From Actinomycetes bacterium (GTDB taxonomy: Bacteria > Actinomycetota > Acidimicrobiia > Acidimicrobiales > Poriferisodalaceae), in contig JAAETH010000054.1 of the NCBI GenBank assembly GCA_024228575.1, forward strand, positions 1 to 64,000: 64,000 nucleotides of DNA, read 5' to 3'. Positions 35,989 to 45,284 of the stretch are shown piece by piece; the first letter of the stretch is position 1; the number at the start of each line of letters is the position of its first letter. The position numbers and the translations under genes are program-made. The notes beneath the pieces were generated by a model. The model did not search any database. It was not told the DNA's origin and saw only the letters and a list, made by a program, of their open reading frames with translations.

Positions 35989-37506
35989 ATGACAAAACTT
36001 GGGTTCCTGCTCGACAGCGACGGGTGTATTGGCTGCCATGCGTGCACCGTCGCGTGCAAGAGCGAACATGATGTTCCGCTGGGGGTGAATCGGACCTGGC
36101 TCAAGTACACGGAAACCGGCGAGTTTCCGAACACCTCACGGCACTTCACCGTCTTGCGGTGCAACCACTGTGAGGATGCACCATGTGTGAAGATCTGCCC
36201 GACATCGGCGCTCAACCGTGCCGACAACGGTGTGGTCGACTTCAACAACGACCGATGTATTGGCTGCAAGGGCTGCATGAACGCATGCCCCTACGACGCG
36301 ATCTACATCAACCCAGAGACCGATACCGCCAACAAGTGCAATTTCTGCAACCACCGCATCGAGGTCGGTCTGGAACCGGCGTGTGTGGTCGTGTGCCCGA
36401 CCCACTCGATCAAGGTCATCGATTTCGACGATGCCGACAACGCTGCGCTGAAGATCATCGGGCGCGACGACGTGGCTGTCAGATCGCCAGAGCAGAACAC
36501 AAATCCCAAGGTCTACTACCGGGGAGCCAACCAGGCCGCGCTCGACCCGCTGCGAAGCCACATCCCCGGTGACGGCCTCATCTGGGCCGACACCACTCCG
36601 AACCATCCGACACCTCCCCATGTCGACGCCGGCGTCATCGCTCGCACCACCTACACCACCGGGTCACACCCCCTGATCTGGAAAGAGAAGGTGTCGGGTT
36701 ATCTCGTCACCAAGGCCATAGCTGCAGGTGTCATGTTCGTCGCCGCACTGCTGGTGCTGTTGGGTCACTCGGGCGAACAAGCCGCCGTCGGTGTCGTTCC
36801 GCCGATTGTCGCCGGGGTGTTCCTTGCTCTGACAGGTGTGCTGCTGGTCGTCGACCTGAAACAGCCGACCCGGTTCCACTATCTGCTCACCAGTGGCAAC
36901 CGGTCGAGCTGGTTGGTGAAGGGGGCCTACATCCTCGGCGCGTTCGCTGGGTTCATGGCTCTTTGGTGGATCGCCGGTCTCGCCGATGCGGGTGGACTGC
37001 TGAAGGTGTTCGCCATTCCGACCGCTCTGTTGGCCGCGGGAACCGCCGGCTACACCGCCTACCTGTTCGCCCAGTGCGAGGGTCGCGACCTGTGGCAGAG
37101 CGAGCTGCTACTACCGATGTTGTTGGCTCAGGCCGCCACCGCCGGTGGGGCCACCTTCTTGATACTCGACCTGTTCATGGATCTGCCAGAGGTTGCCGCC
37201 ATCCGATGGGTCACGCTGGCGGGCATAGGCGCCATGGCACTGATCCTGTTCGCCGAGTTGTCGGGTTCACACACCCGCCACGTCGAGATGGCCGTTCACG
37301 CCATGACGAAGGGCGAATACAAGAGTCGGTTCTGGACAGGTGTGGTGCTCGGCATGGTCGTTCCGGTGGCAGTGCTCGTCATCGTGTTGGCCTCCGACAT
37401 GTCCAATCCAGTTCTCGCCGCTTTCGCAGGCCTTGCCGCCATCGTCGGTATGTGGTTCTACGAGGACAGTTATGTACGTTCCGGCCAGTCCGTGCCGCTT
37501 TCCTAG
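35989..37506 (+). CDS. Fused FeS (DmsB/PsrB-like) and NrfD/PsrC-like membrane subunit
   Basis: 505-aa fusion protein. Residues about 1-190 are a four-cluster ferredoxin subunit with the runs CIGCHACTVACK, CNHCEDAPCVKICP, CIGCKGCMNACPY and CNFCNHR..CVVVCP. From about residue 230 it is an NrfD/PsrC-like integral membrane domain with about eight helices and the quinone-site motif DLKQPTRFHYLL. It would pass electrons between quinol and the molybdenum subunit encoded 10 bp downstream. B and C subunits are normally separate genes. The ATG at 35989 has GGAGAGGG just upstream. Part of a two-gene operon. Confidence 0.88.
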   Translation: MTKLGFLLDSDGCIGCHACTVACKSEHDVPLGVNRTWLKYTETGEFPNTSRHFTVLRCNHCEDAPCVKICPTSALNRADNGVVDFNNDRCIGCKGCMNACPYDAIYINPETDTANKCNFCNHRIEVGLEPACVVVCPTHSIKVIDFDDADNAALKIIGRDDVAVRSPEQNTNPKVYYRGANQAALDPLRSHIPGDGLIWADTTPNHPTPPHVDAGVIARTTYTTGSHPLIWKEKVSGYLVTKAIAAGVMFVAALLVLLGHSGEQAAVGVVPPIVAGVFLALTGVLLVVDLKQPTRFHYLLTSGNRSSWLVKGAYILGAFAGFMALWWIAGLADAGGLLKVFAIPTALLAAGTAGYTAYLFAQCEGRDLWQSELLLPMLLAQAATAGGATFLILDLFMDLPEVAAIRWVTLAGIGAMALILFAELSGSHTRHVEMAVHAMTKGEYKSRFWTGVVLGMVVPVAVLVIVLASDMSNPVLAAFAGLAAIVGMWFYEDSYVRSGQSVPLS

Positions 37507-37516
37507 GGGACATCCG

Positions 37517-40381
37517 ATGACCGACACGAACTACCGCAATTCCAACGCCGGACTCTCGAACTTTCCGCCACACGAGAAGTGGCACGACTGGTCCGAGCTC
37601 GACGCCAAGGCGTGGCCCAACAAGATCGAGCGCAAATACACCCTGGTGCCCACGACCTGCTTCAACTGTGAGGCGGCTTGTGGTCTGGTCGCCTACATCG
37701 ACAAGGAAACCGGCGAGATCGCCAAGTTCGAGGGCAACCCCGAACACCCGGCATCTCGTGGCCGCAACTGTGCCAAAGGCCCGGCCACGGTCAACCAGGT
37801 CCACGATCCAGAGCGTGTCCTCTACCCGATGAAGCGCGTTGGCGAGCGGGGTGGCGGCCGGTGGGAGAGGGTGTCGTGGGAGGATGCCCTCGACGACATA
37901 GCGGGGCGCATCCGTACCGCCATCGCCGAGGACCGCCGCGACGAGGTCATGTACCACGTCGGGCGCCCCGGCGAAGATGGCTACACCGAGCGGGTCCTCG
38001 CCGGATGGGGTGTCGACGGTCACAACAGCCATACCAATATCTGTTCGTCGAACGCCCGCATCGGCTACCAGAGCTGGATGGGTCACGACCGGCCGTCTTC
38101 GGACTACGCCAACGCCGAAGTCATCTTCCTGATCTCGAGCCACCTCGAGGCAGGGCACTATTTCAACCCCCACGCACAGCGCATCATCGAGGCCCAACAG
38201 AAGGGCGCCAAGGTCATCGTCGCCGACCCGCGCCTGTCGAATACCGGCTCGAAGGCCGATTTCTGGTTGCCGACCTGGCCAGGGACCGAACCCTTCCTCT
38301 GCCTGGCGATCGCTCGCCTGCTCATCGAGAACAACACCTGGAACAAGGACTTCGTCGAGCGCTGGACCAATTGGGAGACCTACCTGAGCGAGACCAGGCC
38401 AGACCTTGCAGTCGAGTTCGACTCGGTGGGCCAGGCCATGCTCGACGAATACGCCGACTACACGCCCGAGGAAGCCGAGCGGGTCACCGGCGTCGACGCG
38501 GCAACCATCCGCGAGATCGCCGAGATCATCGGCGCCCACCCGACCAAACTCGCCACCCACAACTGGCGTTCTGCCGGTGCTGGGAATCTCGGTGGTTGGC
38601 AGGTTGCCCGCACCCTGTTCTTCCTGAACGTGCTGACGGGCTCGGTCGCAACGGTCGGCGGCACGGCTGGCAACGGCTGGAACAAGTTCAAGCCTCACGC
38701 TCCGCTGTCGAAGCAGCCGATCGAACACTGGAACGAGATGTCGTGGCCCAGGGAGTACCCCCTGGCGTACCACGAGATGTCGATCCTGCTCCCACACTTC
38801 TTGAACGAGGGCAGGGGCAAGCTCGACGTCTACTTCAGCCGGGTCTACAACCCGATCTGGACCAACCCAGACGGGTTCACCTGGCTCGAGGCGTTGAAGG
38901 ATGAGGCCAAGGTCCACTGTCATGTCGCCTTGACGCCCACGTGGAGCGAGACGGCGTGGTTCGCCGACTACGTCTTGCCGATGGGTGTGGCCTCCGAACG
39001 TCACGACATCGCCTCGTTCGAGACCCACGCTTCTCGCTGGATCGGCTTCCGTCAGCCGGTCATGCGCCGCTACGCCGAGTTGCAGGGCGAGAAGGTCGAC
39101 GAGAACTCCCGCGTGTACGAGTTCAATCCCGGCGAGGTCTGGGAAGAGAACGAGTTCTGGCTCGACCTGTCGTGGCGCATCGATCCCGACGGATCCATGG
39201 GCATTCGCAAACACTTCGAGAGTCGAGCCAAGCCAGGCAACGTCATGCCCATCGACGAGTACTACGGGCTGATGTTCGAAGAAGAGGTACCGGGTTTGCC
39301 CGAAGCGGCCGCAGCAGCAGGTCAGACCCCACTCGAGTACATGCGCGATCGGGCTGCCTTTGAGGTGCCCGGCAACGTCTATGAACCCTACGAGAACGAC
39401 GTCGATCCCTCAGCGGTCGACGGTTGTTTGAAGGACGACGAGGGTGTCTACCGAAAGCCTGGCACGGCCGGGACCTTCGACGGTTCCGAAGAGGCGTTTT
39501 CGGCCACCACATTGGCCCCCCTCGGAGACGGTTCGCCCGCAGTCGAGGTTCATGGCGAACTGAAGGAGGGTTTCCCGACACCGTCGAAGAAACTCGAGCT
39601 GTTCTCGACCACATTGAAGGAGTGGGGCTGGCCCGAATACGCCACGCCGAAGTGGATCCCCAGTCATGTGCATTGGGAAGACCTCGACATGGAACCCGCT
39701 GCCGACGGCACAGGGGGAACCGAGCGCATCCTGTTGCCGACGTTTCGTATCCCGACGCTCATCCACACCCGGTCGGCAAACTCGAAGTGGTTGAACGAGA
39801 TCAGCCACCGCCATCCGCTGTGGATCCACCCCCAGGACGCAGAACAGCTGAACATCGAGGAGAGCGGCCTGGTCAGGGTTTCGACCCGCATCGGTCACTT
39901 CGTCATCCAGTCATGGCGCACCGAGGGCATCCGCCCAGGTGTTGTCGCCGCATCACACCACATGGGCCGCTGGCGTCTCGATGAGGAGAACGCGCGCTCG
40001 TGGGGTGCCGGACTGGCCAAGATCACCAACGACGGCACCGAGTGGAGGCTCGAGCGCACCAAGGGCATGAGTAGCTACTCATCGTCGGATCCCGACACGA
40101 ACCGCATCTGGTGGAACGACACGGGCGTTCATCAGAACCTGACGTTTCCCGTACAGCCCGATCCGATCAGCGGCATGCAGTGTTGGCACCAGCGAGTTCA
40201 CGTCACACCGGCCGAGGTGGGCGACGAGTACGGCGACGTCTCGGTCGACACTGCCAAGGCACGCGAGGCCTACGTCGACTGGCTCGCCAAGACCCGCCCA
40301 GCGCCAGGCCCTCACGGATTGCGTCGTCCCCTCTGGTATGCCCGCCCCATGAAGCCGGTCATCGACGCATACCGCATGTGA
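37517..40381 (+). CDS. Molybdopterin oxidoreductase catalytic subunit (DMSO reductase family)
   Basis: 954-aa Mo/W-bisPGD enzyme. The N-terminal [4Fe-4S] site uses Cys48, Cys51, Cys55 and Cys85. Cys176 in HTNICSSNAR is at the position of the protein ligand to molybdenum. A C-terminal molydop-binding domain follows (from about residue 740; SNSKWLNEISHRHPLWIH is typical). It resembles polysulfide/thiosulfate and tetrathionate reductase-type proteins, but the substrate cannot be fixed. No twin-arginine signal is seen, so it is probably cytoplasmic, facing inward on the fused membrane subunit. ATG 37517 is 10 bp after that gene. A 50-bp palindrome follows the stop. Confidence 0.88.
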   Translation: MTDTNYRNSNAGLSNFPPHEKWHDWSELDAKAWPNKIERKYTLVPTTCFNCEAACGLVAYIDKETGEIAKFEGNPEHPASRGRNCAKGPATVNQVHDPERVLYPMKRVGERGGGRWERVSWEDALDDIAGRIRTAIAEDRRDEVMYHVGRPGEDGYTERVLAGWGVDGHNSHTNICSSNARIGYQSWMGHDRPSSDYANAEVIFLISSHLEAGHYFNPHAQRIIEAQQKGAKVIVADPRLSNTGSKADFWLPTWPGTEPFLCLAIARLLIENNTWNKDFVERWTNWETYLSETRPDLAVEFDSVGQAMLDEYADYTPEEAERVTGVDAATIREIAEIIGAHPTKLATHNWRSAGAGNLGGWQVARTLFFLNVLTGSVATVGGTAGNGWNKFKPHAPLSKQPIEHWNEMSWPREYPLAYHEMSILLPHFLNEGRGKLDVYFSRVYNPIWTNPDGFTWLEALKDEAKVHCHVALTPTWSETAWFADYVLPMGVASERHDIASFETHASRWIGFRQPVMRRYAELQGEKVDENSRVYEFNPGEVWEENEFWLDLSWRIDPDGSMGIRKHFESRAKPGNVMPIDEYYGLMFEEEVPGLPEAAAAAGQTPLEYMRDRAAFEVPGNVYEPYENDVDPSAVDGCLKDDEGVYRKPGTAGTFDGSEEAFSATTLAPLGDGSPAVEVHGELKEGFPTPSKKLELFSTTLKEWGWPEYATPKWIPSHVHWEDLDMEPAADGTGGTERILLPTFRIPTLIHTRSANSKWLNEISHRHPLWIHPQDAEQLNIEESGLVRVSTRIGHFVIQSWRTEGIRPGVVAASHHMGRWRLDEENARSWGAGLAKITNDGTEWRLERTKGMSSYSSSDPDTNRIWWNDTGVHQNLTFPVQPDPISGMQCWHQRVHVTPAEVGDEYGDVSVDTAKAREAYVDWLAKTRPAPGPHGLRRPLWYARPMKPVIDAYRM

Positions 40382-40410
40382 ACCCGAACCCCCCCCGAAC
40401 ACACAATCTC

Positions 40411-40460
40411 GTTCTGTCTCCAAAAACGGTCGCCCTGGCGACCAGTTTTGGAGACAGAAC
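40411..40460. repeat. 50-bp near-perfect palindrome, possible bidirectional terminator
   Basis: Outer arms GTTCTGTCTCCAAAA (40411-40425) and TTTTGGAGACAGAAC (40446-40460) are perfectly complementary over 15 bp. Inner arms GGTCGCC and GGCGACC (40428-40434, 40437-40443) add a second stem. It sits between convergent genes, so it can terminate both. Its plan (outer arm, TTTTGG block, inner GC arm) recalls the 48-bp elements elsewhere in the window, though the sequence differs. Confidence 0.75.
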
Positions 40461-40483
40461 GCAATTCTTGTTGTCGGAGCCGA

Positions 40484-41587
40484 TCAGCTCGCGCAAGACG
40501 CAGGTGTTTCTAGCGTGAGCAGGCCGATCGATGGGGGAGAGAACAGTCGAACCTGGGGAGCGTCGAGCCGCTCCATTCCGACGCCAGAACTGACATAGAT
40601 CTGCTGCCCATCGAGTTCGTGCAGGCCGCCGGCCCCGACCTTTCTGGGGACGTCGCTGGCGACGTGGAGCGGACCGAGGAAGGGGATCGCTATCTGTCCA
40701 CCGTGGGTGTGGCCGGCCATCACGAGATCGACCGAACCTCCGAGCACCAGAGCGGGATCGGGACGATGGGTCAGAACAAGGGTGATCACCTCGCCAGGGG
40801 CAGCTCCGAGTTCAGCGTGCATTTCGACAGCGCTGATCGAGTAGTACTCGCGCTCGTTGCCGCCGAGCAGGACCGTGCGATCGCCGATGCTCAATGAGAC
40901 GATCTCGTTGTGCAACCAGACAACACCGGTGCCGGACACGATGGTGTCCATCTCGTCGATTCGGTCGACGTCGCCCTGGACCACGTAGACGCCGTGAGGG
41001 GCCGACATGGAAGCGAACAGCTCGTTGAACTCGCTGTAGTCGGGGTCGTCGCCTTGTTGGATGTCGCCGGCGATGACGATCAGGTCGGGGTCCGCGTCCA
41101 TCACCCGCTGCACCGCCTCTCGCTCGTAGTCACCGATCGTCGGTGTCTGGATGTCGGCCAGCACACCGATGCGGATCGGATCGGTTCCGGAGCGCTCGCA
41201 TGGCAATTCGACGGTCTCTTCTTCGAACTTCAGGTCGAAGGGTGCGATGTGGGTTGCCCACAGCCCGACAAGGCCCGGAACTACCAGGATGGCCACGAAA
41301 CCCTTGGCCGCAGGTGTGTCGGCGAACCAACCTCGCCAGATACCGATGGCTGCCGACAGCGCCAGCAATGCAGGCCCGAGTGTCGCCACAACATACGCGA
41401 CATGCACGAACCCGAACGGCGACAACAAGAGAACCACACAACCAAGCGCTACGCCCAGGGCTGCGACATGGCCTCCCACGATCGTGTTCCAGACGGTGAT
41501 CGGCTTCGAACCGATGAGTCTTGCCGCCACCACCGTGCCCACAACCCAACCGGCAGCCAGCAGGATCGATACCAAGTTGATCGCCAT
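40484..41587 (-). CDS. Membrane-anchored calcineurin-like metallophosphatase with altered motifs
   Basis: 367-aa protein with four N-terminal helices (about 1-120) and a C-terminal YkuE-like phosphoesterase domain. The metal motifs are partly changed. Motif I reads GVLADIQTP where DLH is usual, and motif II is VIAGDIQ. Motif III reads VQGDVDR where GNHD is usual. LTHRPDP and AGHTHGGQ are intact. The site may still bind one metal or work differently. ATG 41587 (MAINLVSILLAAG) begins the first helix and is preferred over the longer frame. It is convergent with the molybdopterin operon and divergent from the histidine phosphatase. Confidence 0.85.
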   Translation of the reverse strand: MAINLVSILLAAGWVVGTVVAARLIGSKPITVWNTIVGGHVAALGVALGCVVLLLSPFGFVHVAYVVATLGPALLALSAAIGIWRGWFADTPAAKGFVAILVVPGLVGLWATHIAPFDLKFEEETVELPCERSGTDPIRIGVLADIQTPTIGDYEREAVQRVMDADPDLIVIAGDIQQGDDPDYSEFNELFASMSAPHGVYVVQGDVDRIDEMDTIVSGTGVVWLHNEIVSLSIGDRTVLLGGNEREYYSISAVEMHAELGAAPGEVITLVLTHRPDPALVLGGSVDLVMAGHTHGGQIAIPFLGPLHVASDVPRKVGAGGLHELDGQQIYVSSGVGMERLDAPQVRLFSPPSIGLLTLETPASCAS

Positions 41588-41657
41588 ATGCGCCAAGTCT
41601 GGTGGATTTCGGTGCCGGTGTGGGCGCGGCCTGTGTGGCGCCACGAACGGGTAGCGC

Positions 41658-42293
41658 GTGGCGTCTAGTGTTTCGGGCGTGGGACGCGAGCTGCTGATCA
41701 TCCGACACGGCCAGACCGAATGGTCGGTCGCGGGGAAACACACCGGACTCACCGATCTGGCGCTGACCGATCACGGGCGGTCCGAAGCGGCCGACGCGGC
41801 CAGGACCCTTGGCGGCTGGTATGCGGATCGCTGCTACACCAGCCCTTTGGTCCGTGCCCGCGAGACCGCAGAGCTGGTTGCGGTCGATGCCCCGCTGATC
41901 GTCGACGATCGCCTGGTCGAGTGGGACTACGGGCAGTACGAAGGCATCCGCACAGCCGAGATGCGTGCCGAGATTCCCGACTGGAGCATCTGGACCCATC
42001 ACGACAAGGCCGGCGAGACGGTCGACGAGATCGGTGTTCGGCTCGATTCGTTCATAGACGAAGTGACGGATCCGGCCACGGCCCCGGTGTCGGGATCGGG
42101 CGTCGATGTCGTGTTTGCCCACGGTCACAGCCTCGCCGTGTTCATCGCCCGCTGGCTGGGCCTCGACGCGATCGAGGGACGTCGGTTCAAGCTCGCGACG
42201 GCGACGGTCAGCCTGTTGGGACATCATCGCGACGACCGGGTTCTGAAGGTGTTGAATCACCGCGTGGGCGACCAGCTTCCGCCGCCGTACTGA
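41658..42293 (+). CDS. Histidine phosphatase family protein (PGM-like)
   Basis: 211-aa branch-1 histidine phosphatase. The phospho-accepting His is in LLIIRHGQTEWS, followed by LTDLALTDHGRSEA and SPLVRARETAEL. The second catalytic His is in VVFAHGHSLAVF and the proton-donor Glu is in VEWDYGQYEG. All catalytic residues are present. Members include cofactor-dependent phosphoglycerate mutases and broad phosphatases; the YGQYEG form suits a phosphatase. The GTG at 41658 is the earliest start; a GTG at 41679 is closer to the core and equally likely. Confidence 0.88.
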   Translation: MASSVSGVGRELLIIRHGQTEWSVAGKHTGLTDLALTDHGRSEAADAARTLGGWYADRCYTSPLVRARETAELVAVDAPLIVDDRLVEWDYGQYEGIRTAEMRAEIPDWSIWTHHDKAGETVDEIGVRLDSFIDEVTDPATAPVSGSGVDVVFAHGHSLAVFIARWLGLDAIEGRRFKLATATVSLLGHHRDDRVLKVLNHRVGDQLPPPY

Positions 42294-42359
42294 TACTGCG
42301 TGCCGCATGCGTTCCCCGGCCACGCAGGCCGCCTGCGGAGCCGGAGCGGCATCTGCTGC

Positions 42360-44228
42360 TCAGCTGCCGGTCCATTCGAAATGCATGCCGTCAGGGCGCG
42401 TCCATGTGCCACCCCAGGCGAAGCCGTGGCGACGGAAGATCGCGACGATTCGCAGATCCATCGTCGGAGGTGCCCCCCACGGGTTCGACCGCGGGTTGAT
42501 GTCGAGGGCCAATCCCCAGGCATGACGCGAGATCGCGTCCCCAGAGGTGCCGCGGATGCGGCGTGCACTCCAGCACCCACCGTGCCTGCGGGTGTCGGCG
42601 ACATCGATCAGGTGGGCGAGGCCCTCAAGCTCGATCTCGCTCAAGGCGGCGGTCAGGTCATCGAACACGATGCGGTTACAGCGGATGTTCCCGAGGATCG
42701 GGAACGTCTCGGAGCCGATGTTCGCGGCGATCCATGCCGGCTCGATGTCTATGTTGTCTCCAGACGCGTAGCGATACTCGAACTCGCCGATCAGCCGCTT
42801 GAGTCGTAGGGTCGAGAGAACCGAGTCGGGGTCGGGTTCGACCGGGTCCCAGCTGCGTACGAAGTTGACCCTGCTGTGGTTTGCCACGATCGCTTCGAGC
42901 GCCGAATCGAAGGTGGCGACATCGTCGATGCCGGTGACCCACACCGATGAAGCCCGGTTGAACCCGAAGTCGACAGCATCCGATATCGAGAACAAGATCT
43001 CCGCCCCGATGCGACCGTCTGCGACCACGGCGCCTATCTCCCTGCGCTGAACAGAGTCGTCGACGCCGAGGAAGGTGACGATGTCGCCGGGTCTGGCACC
43101 ACGCATGAGCGCCGTTGTGCGTCCGAGAACGACCTCGTCGCGCTCGAGCGCTCCTGCCACATCGCCCCCGACGAACACGGCGGCATCGAGAGGATCGACC
43201 GCCCTGGAAGTGAACGGAATCTGCCAGCCTGGTGTGGCGGCATCGATCGTGTGGTCGTCGCGGGTCACAGAAAGAACCCGGATCGTGCCGGTGTGGGTGA
43301 CGACGGCGGCCGCCCCGGCGGCCTCGACGGCGGTCAACACGTCGGCCAGGCTGGCCGACGTGAAGCCGCCCGATCGCCAGACGGCTACGACATCGAGAGT
43401 CGGGTGCTGGGTCAGCCACAGTCCAGAGCCGCGCCGCGTCGCAGCGACCACTGTTCCGGTCGTCTCCGCTGGGGGCACCGTCGGAGCGTCTCCGAACGAG
43501 CTGATCACCCCCGCCTCGGTCACGAGCCAGTACCCGTCTTCTCCGGTGGGAACGATGTCGACAACGGCCGATGTTGTGGGCTGCCCTCCGGTTGAACCGA
43601 GGAAGGTGGCATCACCGAATGTGAAGACACCGCCGTCCTCGCCGACGAGCCAGTAGCCGCGGTCGGCCGTCGGTCGGGCGATGGCAGCTATCGGCTGGTC
43701 GAGCCGGATCGCTCCCATCGAACCCTGGAAGGTGGCGTCGCCGAATGCAAACACACCACCATCGGCTGCGACGAGCCAGTAACCGTGACCACTCGAGGTT
43801 GTGGCCATGTCGACCACCGGCGAGACAAGGGCGATGTCGCCCGCCGAACCGAAGAAACCAGCGTCGCCGAATGTGAACACGCCGCCGTCGGAGGCCGCCA
43901 GCCAGTAGCCGTCGCCACTCGGTGTGGCGGCCATGGCCACGATCGGCTCGACCAGATCGAGGTGGAACAGGTCGCCGAGATGGGGAGCGCCTCCATAACT
44001 TGCGACGGCACCAACCGCCGTGACGAACCATCCGCTTTTCTCATCGCGCGGAGCGCCGGCGACGATCGCGTCCTCGATATCGGACATATTTACATCGGGT
44101 GCGTCGACCCCGGCGCCGATGATGACAGGGCGCTGATCACCGGGAGCAGCGTCTGCTTGGGGAACGAAACCCACAACGGGAATTGCGAGAACGAGGATCG
44201 TGATCGAGAGCTTGTGTAGGTGGCTCAT
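42360..44228 (-). CDS. Secreted M15 (D-Ala-D-Ala carboxypeptidase-like) protein with N-terminal repeats
   Basis: 622-aa secreted protein. A Sec signal ends around residue 28 (VGFVPQADA). Residues about 60-260 hold four or five repeats of roughly 40-45 residues built on GYWLVAADGGVFAFGDA, a pattern found in actinobacterial surface proteins and likely a beta-propeller or beta-solenoid. A middle region (about 270-450) shows a putative cell-wall-binding arrangement without known motif. The C-terminal part is an M15 peptidase with zinc site SRHAWGLALDINPRSN and GMHFEW. It probably trims or recognises peptidoglycan. ATG 44228 starts the signal peptide. Confidence 0.82.
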   Translation of the reverse strand: MSHLHKLSITILVLAIPVVGFVPQADAAPGDQRPVIIGAGVDAPDVNMSDIEDAIVAGAPRDEKSGWFVTAVGAVASYGGAPHLGDLFHLDLVEPIVAMAATPSGDGYWLAASDGGVFTFGDAGFFGSAGDIALVSPVVDMATTSSGHGYWLVAADGGVFAFGDATFQGSMGAIRLDQPIAAIARPTADRGYWLVGEDGGVFTFGDATFLGSTGGQPTTSAVVDIVPTGEDGYWLVTEAGVISSFGDAPTVPPAETTGTVVAATRRGSGLWLTQHPTLDVVAVWRSGGFTSASLADVLTAVEAAGAAAVVTHTGTIRVLSVTRDDHTIDAATPGWQIPFTSRAVDPLDAAVFVGGDVAGALERDEVVLGRTTALMRGARPGDIVTFLGVDDSVQRREIGAVVADGRIGAEILFSISDAVDFGFNRASSVWVTGIDDVATFDSALEAIVANHSRVNFVRSWDPVEPDPDSVLSTLRLKRLIGEFEYRYASGDNIDIEPAWIAANIGSETFPILGNIRCNRIVFDDLTAALSEIELEGLAHLIDVADTRRHGGCWSARRIRGTSGDAISRHAWGLALDINPRSNPWGAPPTMDLRIVAIFRRHGFAWGGTWTRPDGMHFEWTGS

Positions 44229-44307
44229 GTTGTTGCTCGTCGTCAGTGCGGGAACTCGCGTCAGCGCGGAGTAGTTTCAAGAGTGGTATCAGAAACGAAA
44301 GGTATAC

Positions 44308-45204
44308 ATGGCGTTCAGTGTCGAACGACATGAAACGGCACGCGCTGCCGTGCGTAGGGTTGTCTCCGAGAGTCTCGACGACGCGCTCGAACGGTTGACC
44401 CTCTACGGTTCGCCGGGTCACGACGACACCAAAGCCGTCCACGAGATTCGCAAGCGGTGCAAGGAGGTGCGCGGTGTCTGCGATCTGGTGCGGCCAAAGG
44501 TCGGCGAAGACGCCAAGGCGGTCGCATCGTTGTGTCGCGGCGCCGCCCGCGGATTGGCCGGCTCTCGCGACGCGACCGTTGCCGCCGCCACCCTGGCCAA
44601 CATGCGAGACGACTGGGGTGTCGACACGTCGTCGATAGACATCCATGCTGTTGTCTCGAGCCTCGCCGACGCCAAGGTCGACTCACGCGACATCGATGCC
44701 GCCAGGACCATGTTGAGCAACGCAAGGCAGATGGCCGACGAATGGAAGTTGGGGAAGGGGTTTGGGTCTCTTCGCGCCGGGCTGGAGGAAACCTATTCAA
44801 AGGGCCTCGGCCGCCTGACGGTGGTGCTCGACGGTGCAGATGACGAAGCCCTCCACCGCCTGCGCACAAGCGCGAAACGTCTCTGGTACCAGGTGCGTCT
44901 GCTGCAATCGATCGCTCCCTCTGTGCTTGCACCGATGGTCGACCAGCTCGACGGTATCGGCGAAGCGATCGGCGATCATCACGATCTCTACGTGCTTCGC
45001 GGTGCCCTTCTGATCGAACCGGACGAGGACCGCAGGCGTGTCGCCGAAGCGGCAAAGGAGATCCAGGCCCACCTCGAGTCGATGGCGGTGGCGGCCGGTC
45101 TCAGGGTCTATGCCGAGAGTCCTCCCGCTTTTGTCGAGCGCGTCGCCACATATTGGCGCCTTGCCCGAGACGAGATTCCAGATGTCGTCTTCCCCGGCGA
45201 CTGA
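44308..45204 (+). CDS. CHAD domain protein
   Basis: 298-aa helical CHAD protein. The conserved His/basic motifs AVHEIRKRCKEVR (about 35-47) and LHRLRTSAKRLWYQVR (about 185-200) and the GDHHDLYVLR block are present, forming the polyphosphate-binding basic groove known for the family. No CYTH domain is fused. A role in polyphosphate granule association is family knowledge, not shown here. ATG 44308 has AAAGG 6 nt upstream. It is divergent from the M15 gene. Confidence 0.88.
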   Translation: MAFSVERHETARAAVRRVVSESLDDALERLTLYGSPGHDDTKAVHEIRKRCKEVRGVCDLVRPKVGEDAKAVASLCRGAARGLAGSRDATVAAATLANMRDDWGVDTSSIDIHAVVSSLADAKVDSRDIDAARTMLSNARQMADEWKLGKGFGSLRAGLEETYSKGLGRLTVVLDGADDEALHRLRTSAKRLWYQVRLLQSIAPSVLAPMVDQLDGIGEAIGDHHDLYVLRGALLIEPDEDRRRVAEAAKEIQAHLESMAVAAGLRVYAESPPAFVERVATYWRLARDEIPDVVFPGD

Positions 45205-45284
45205 GAGCGATCGCGCCGGTGACGCGGACACAAATTGACCTAGGACCCTCGTCGGCCACGACACCAACTTCGTAGTGTTCACCC

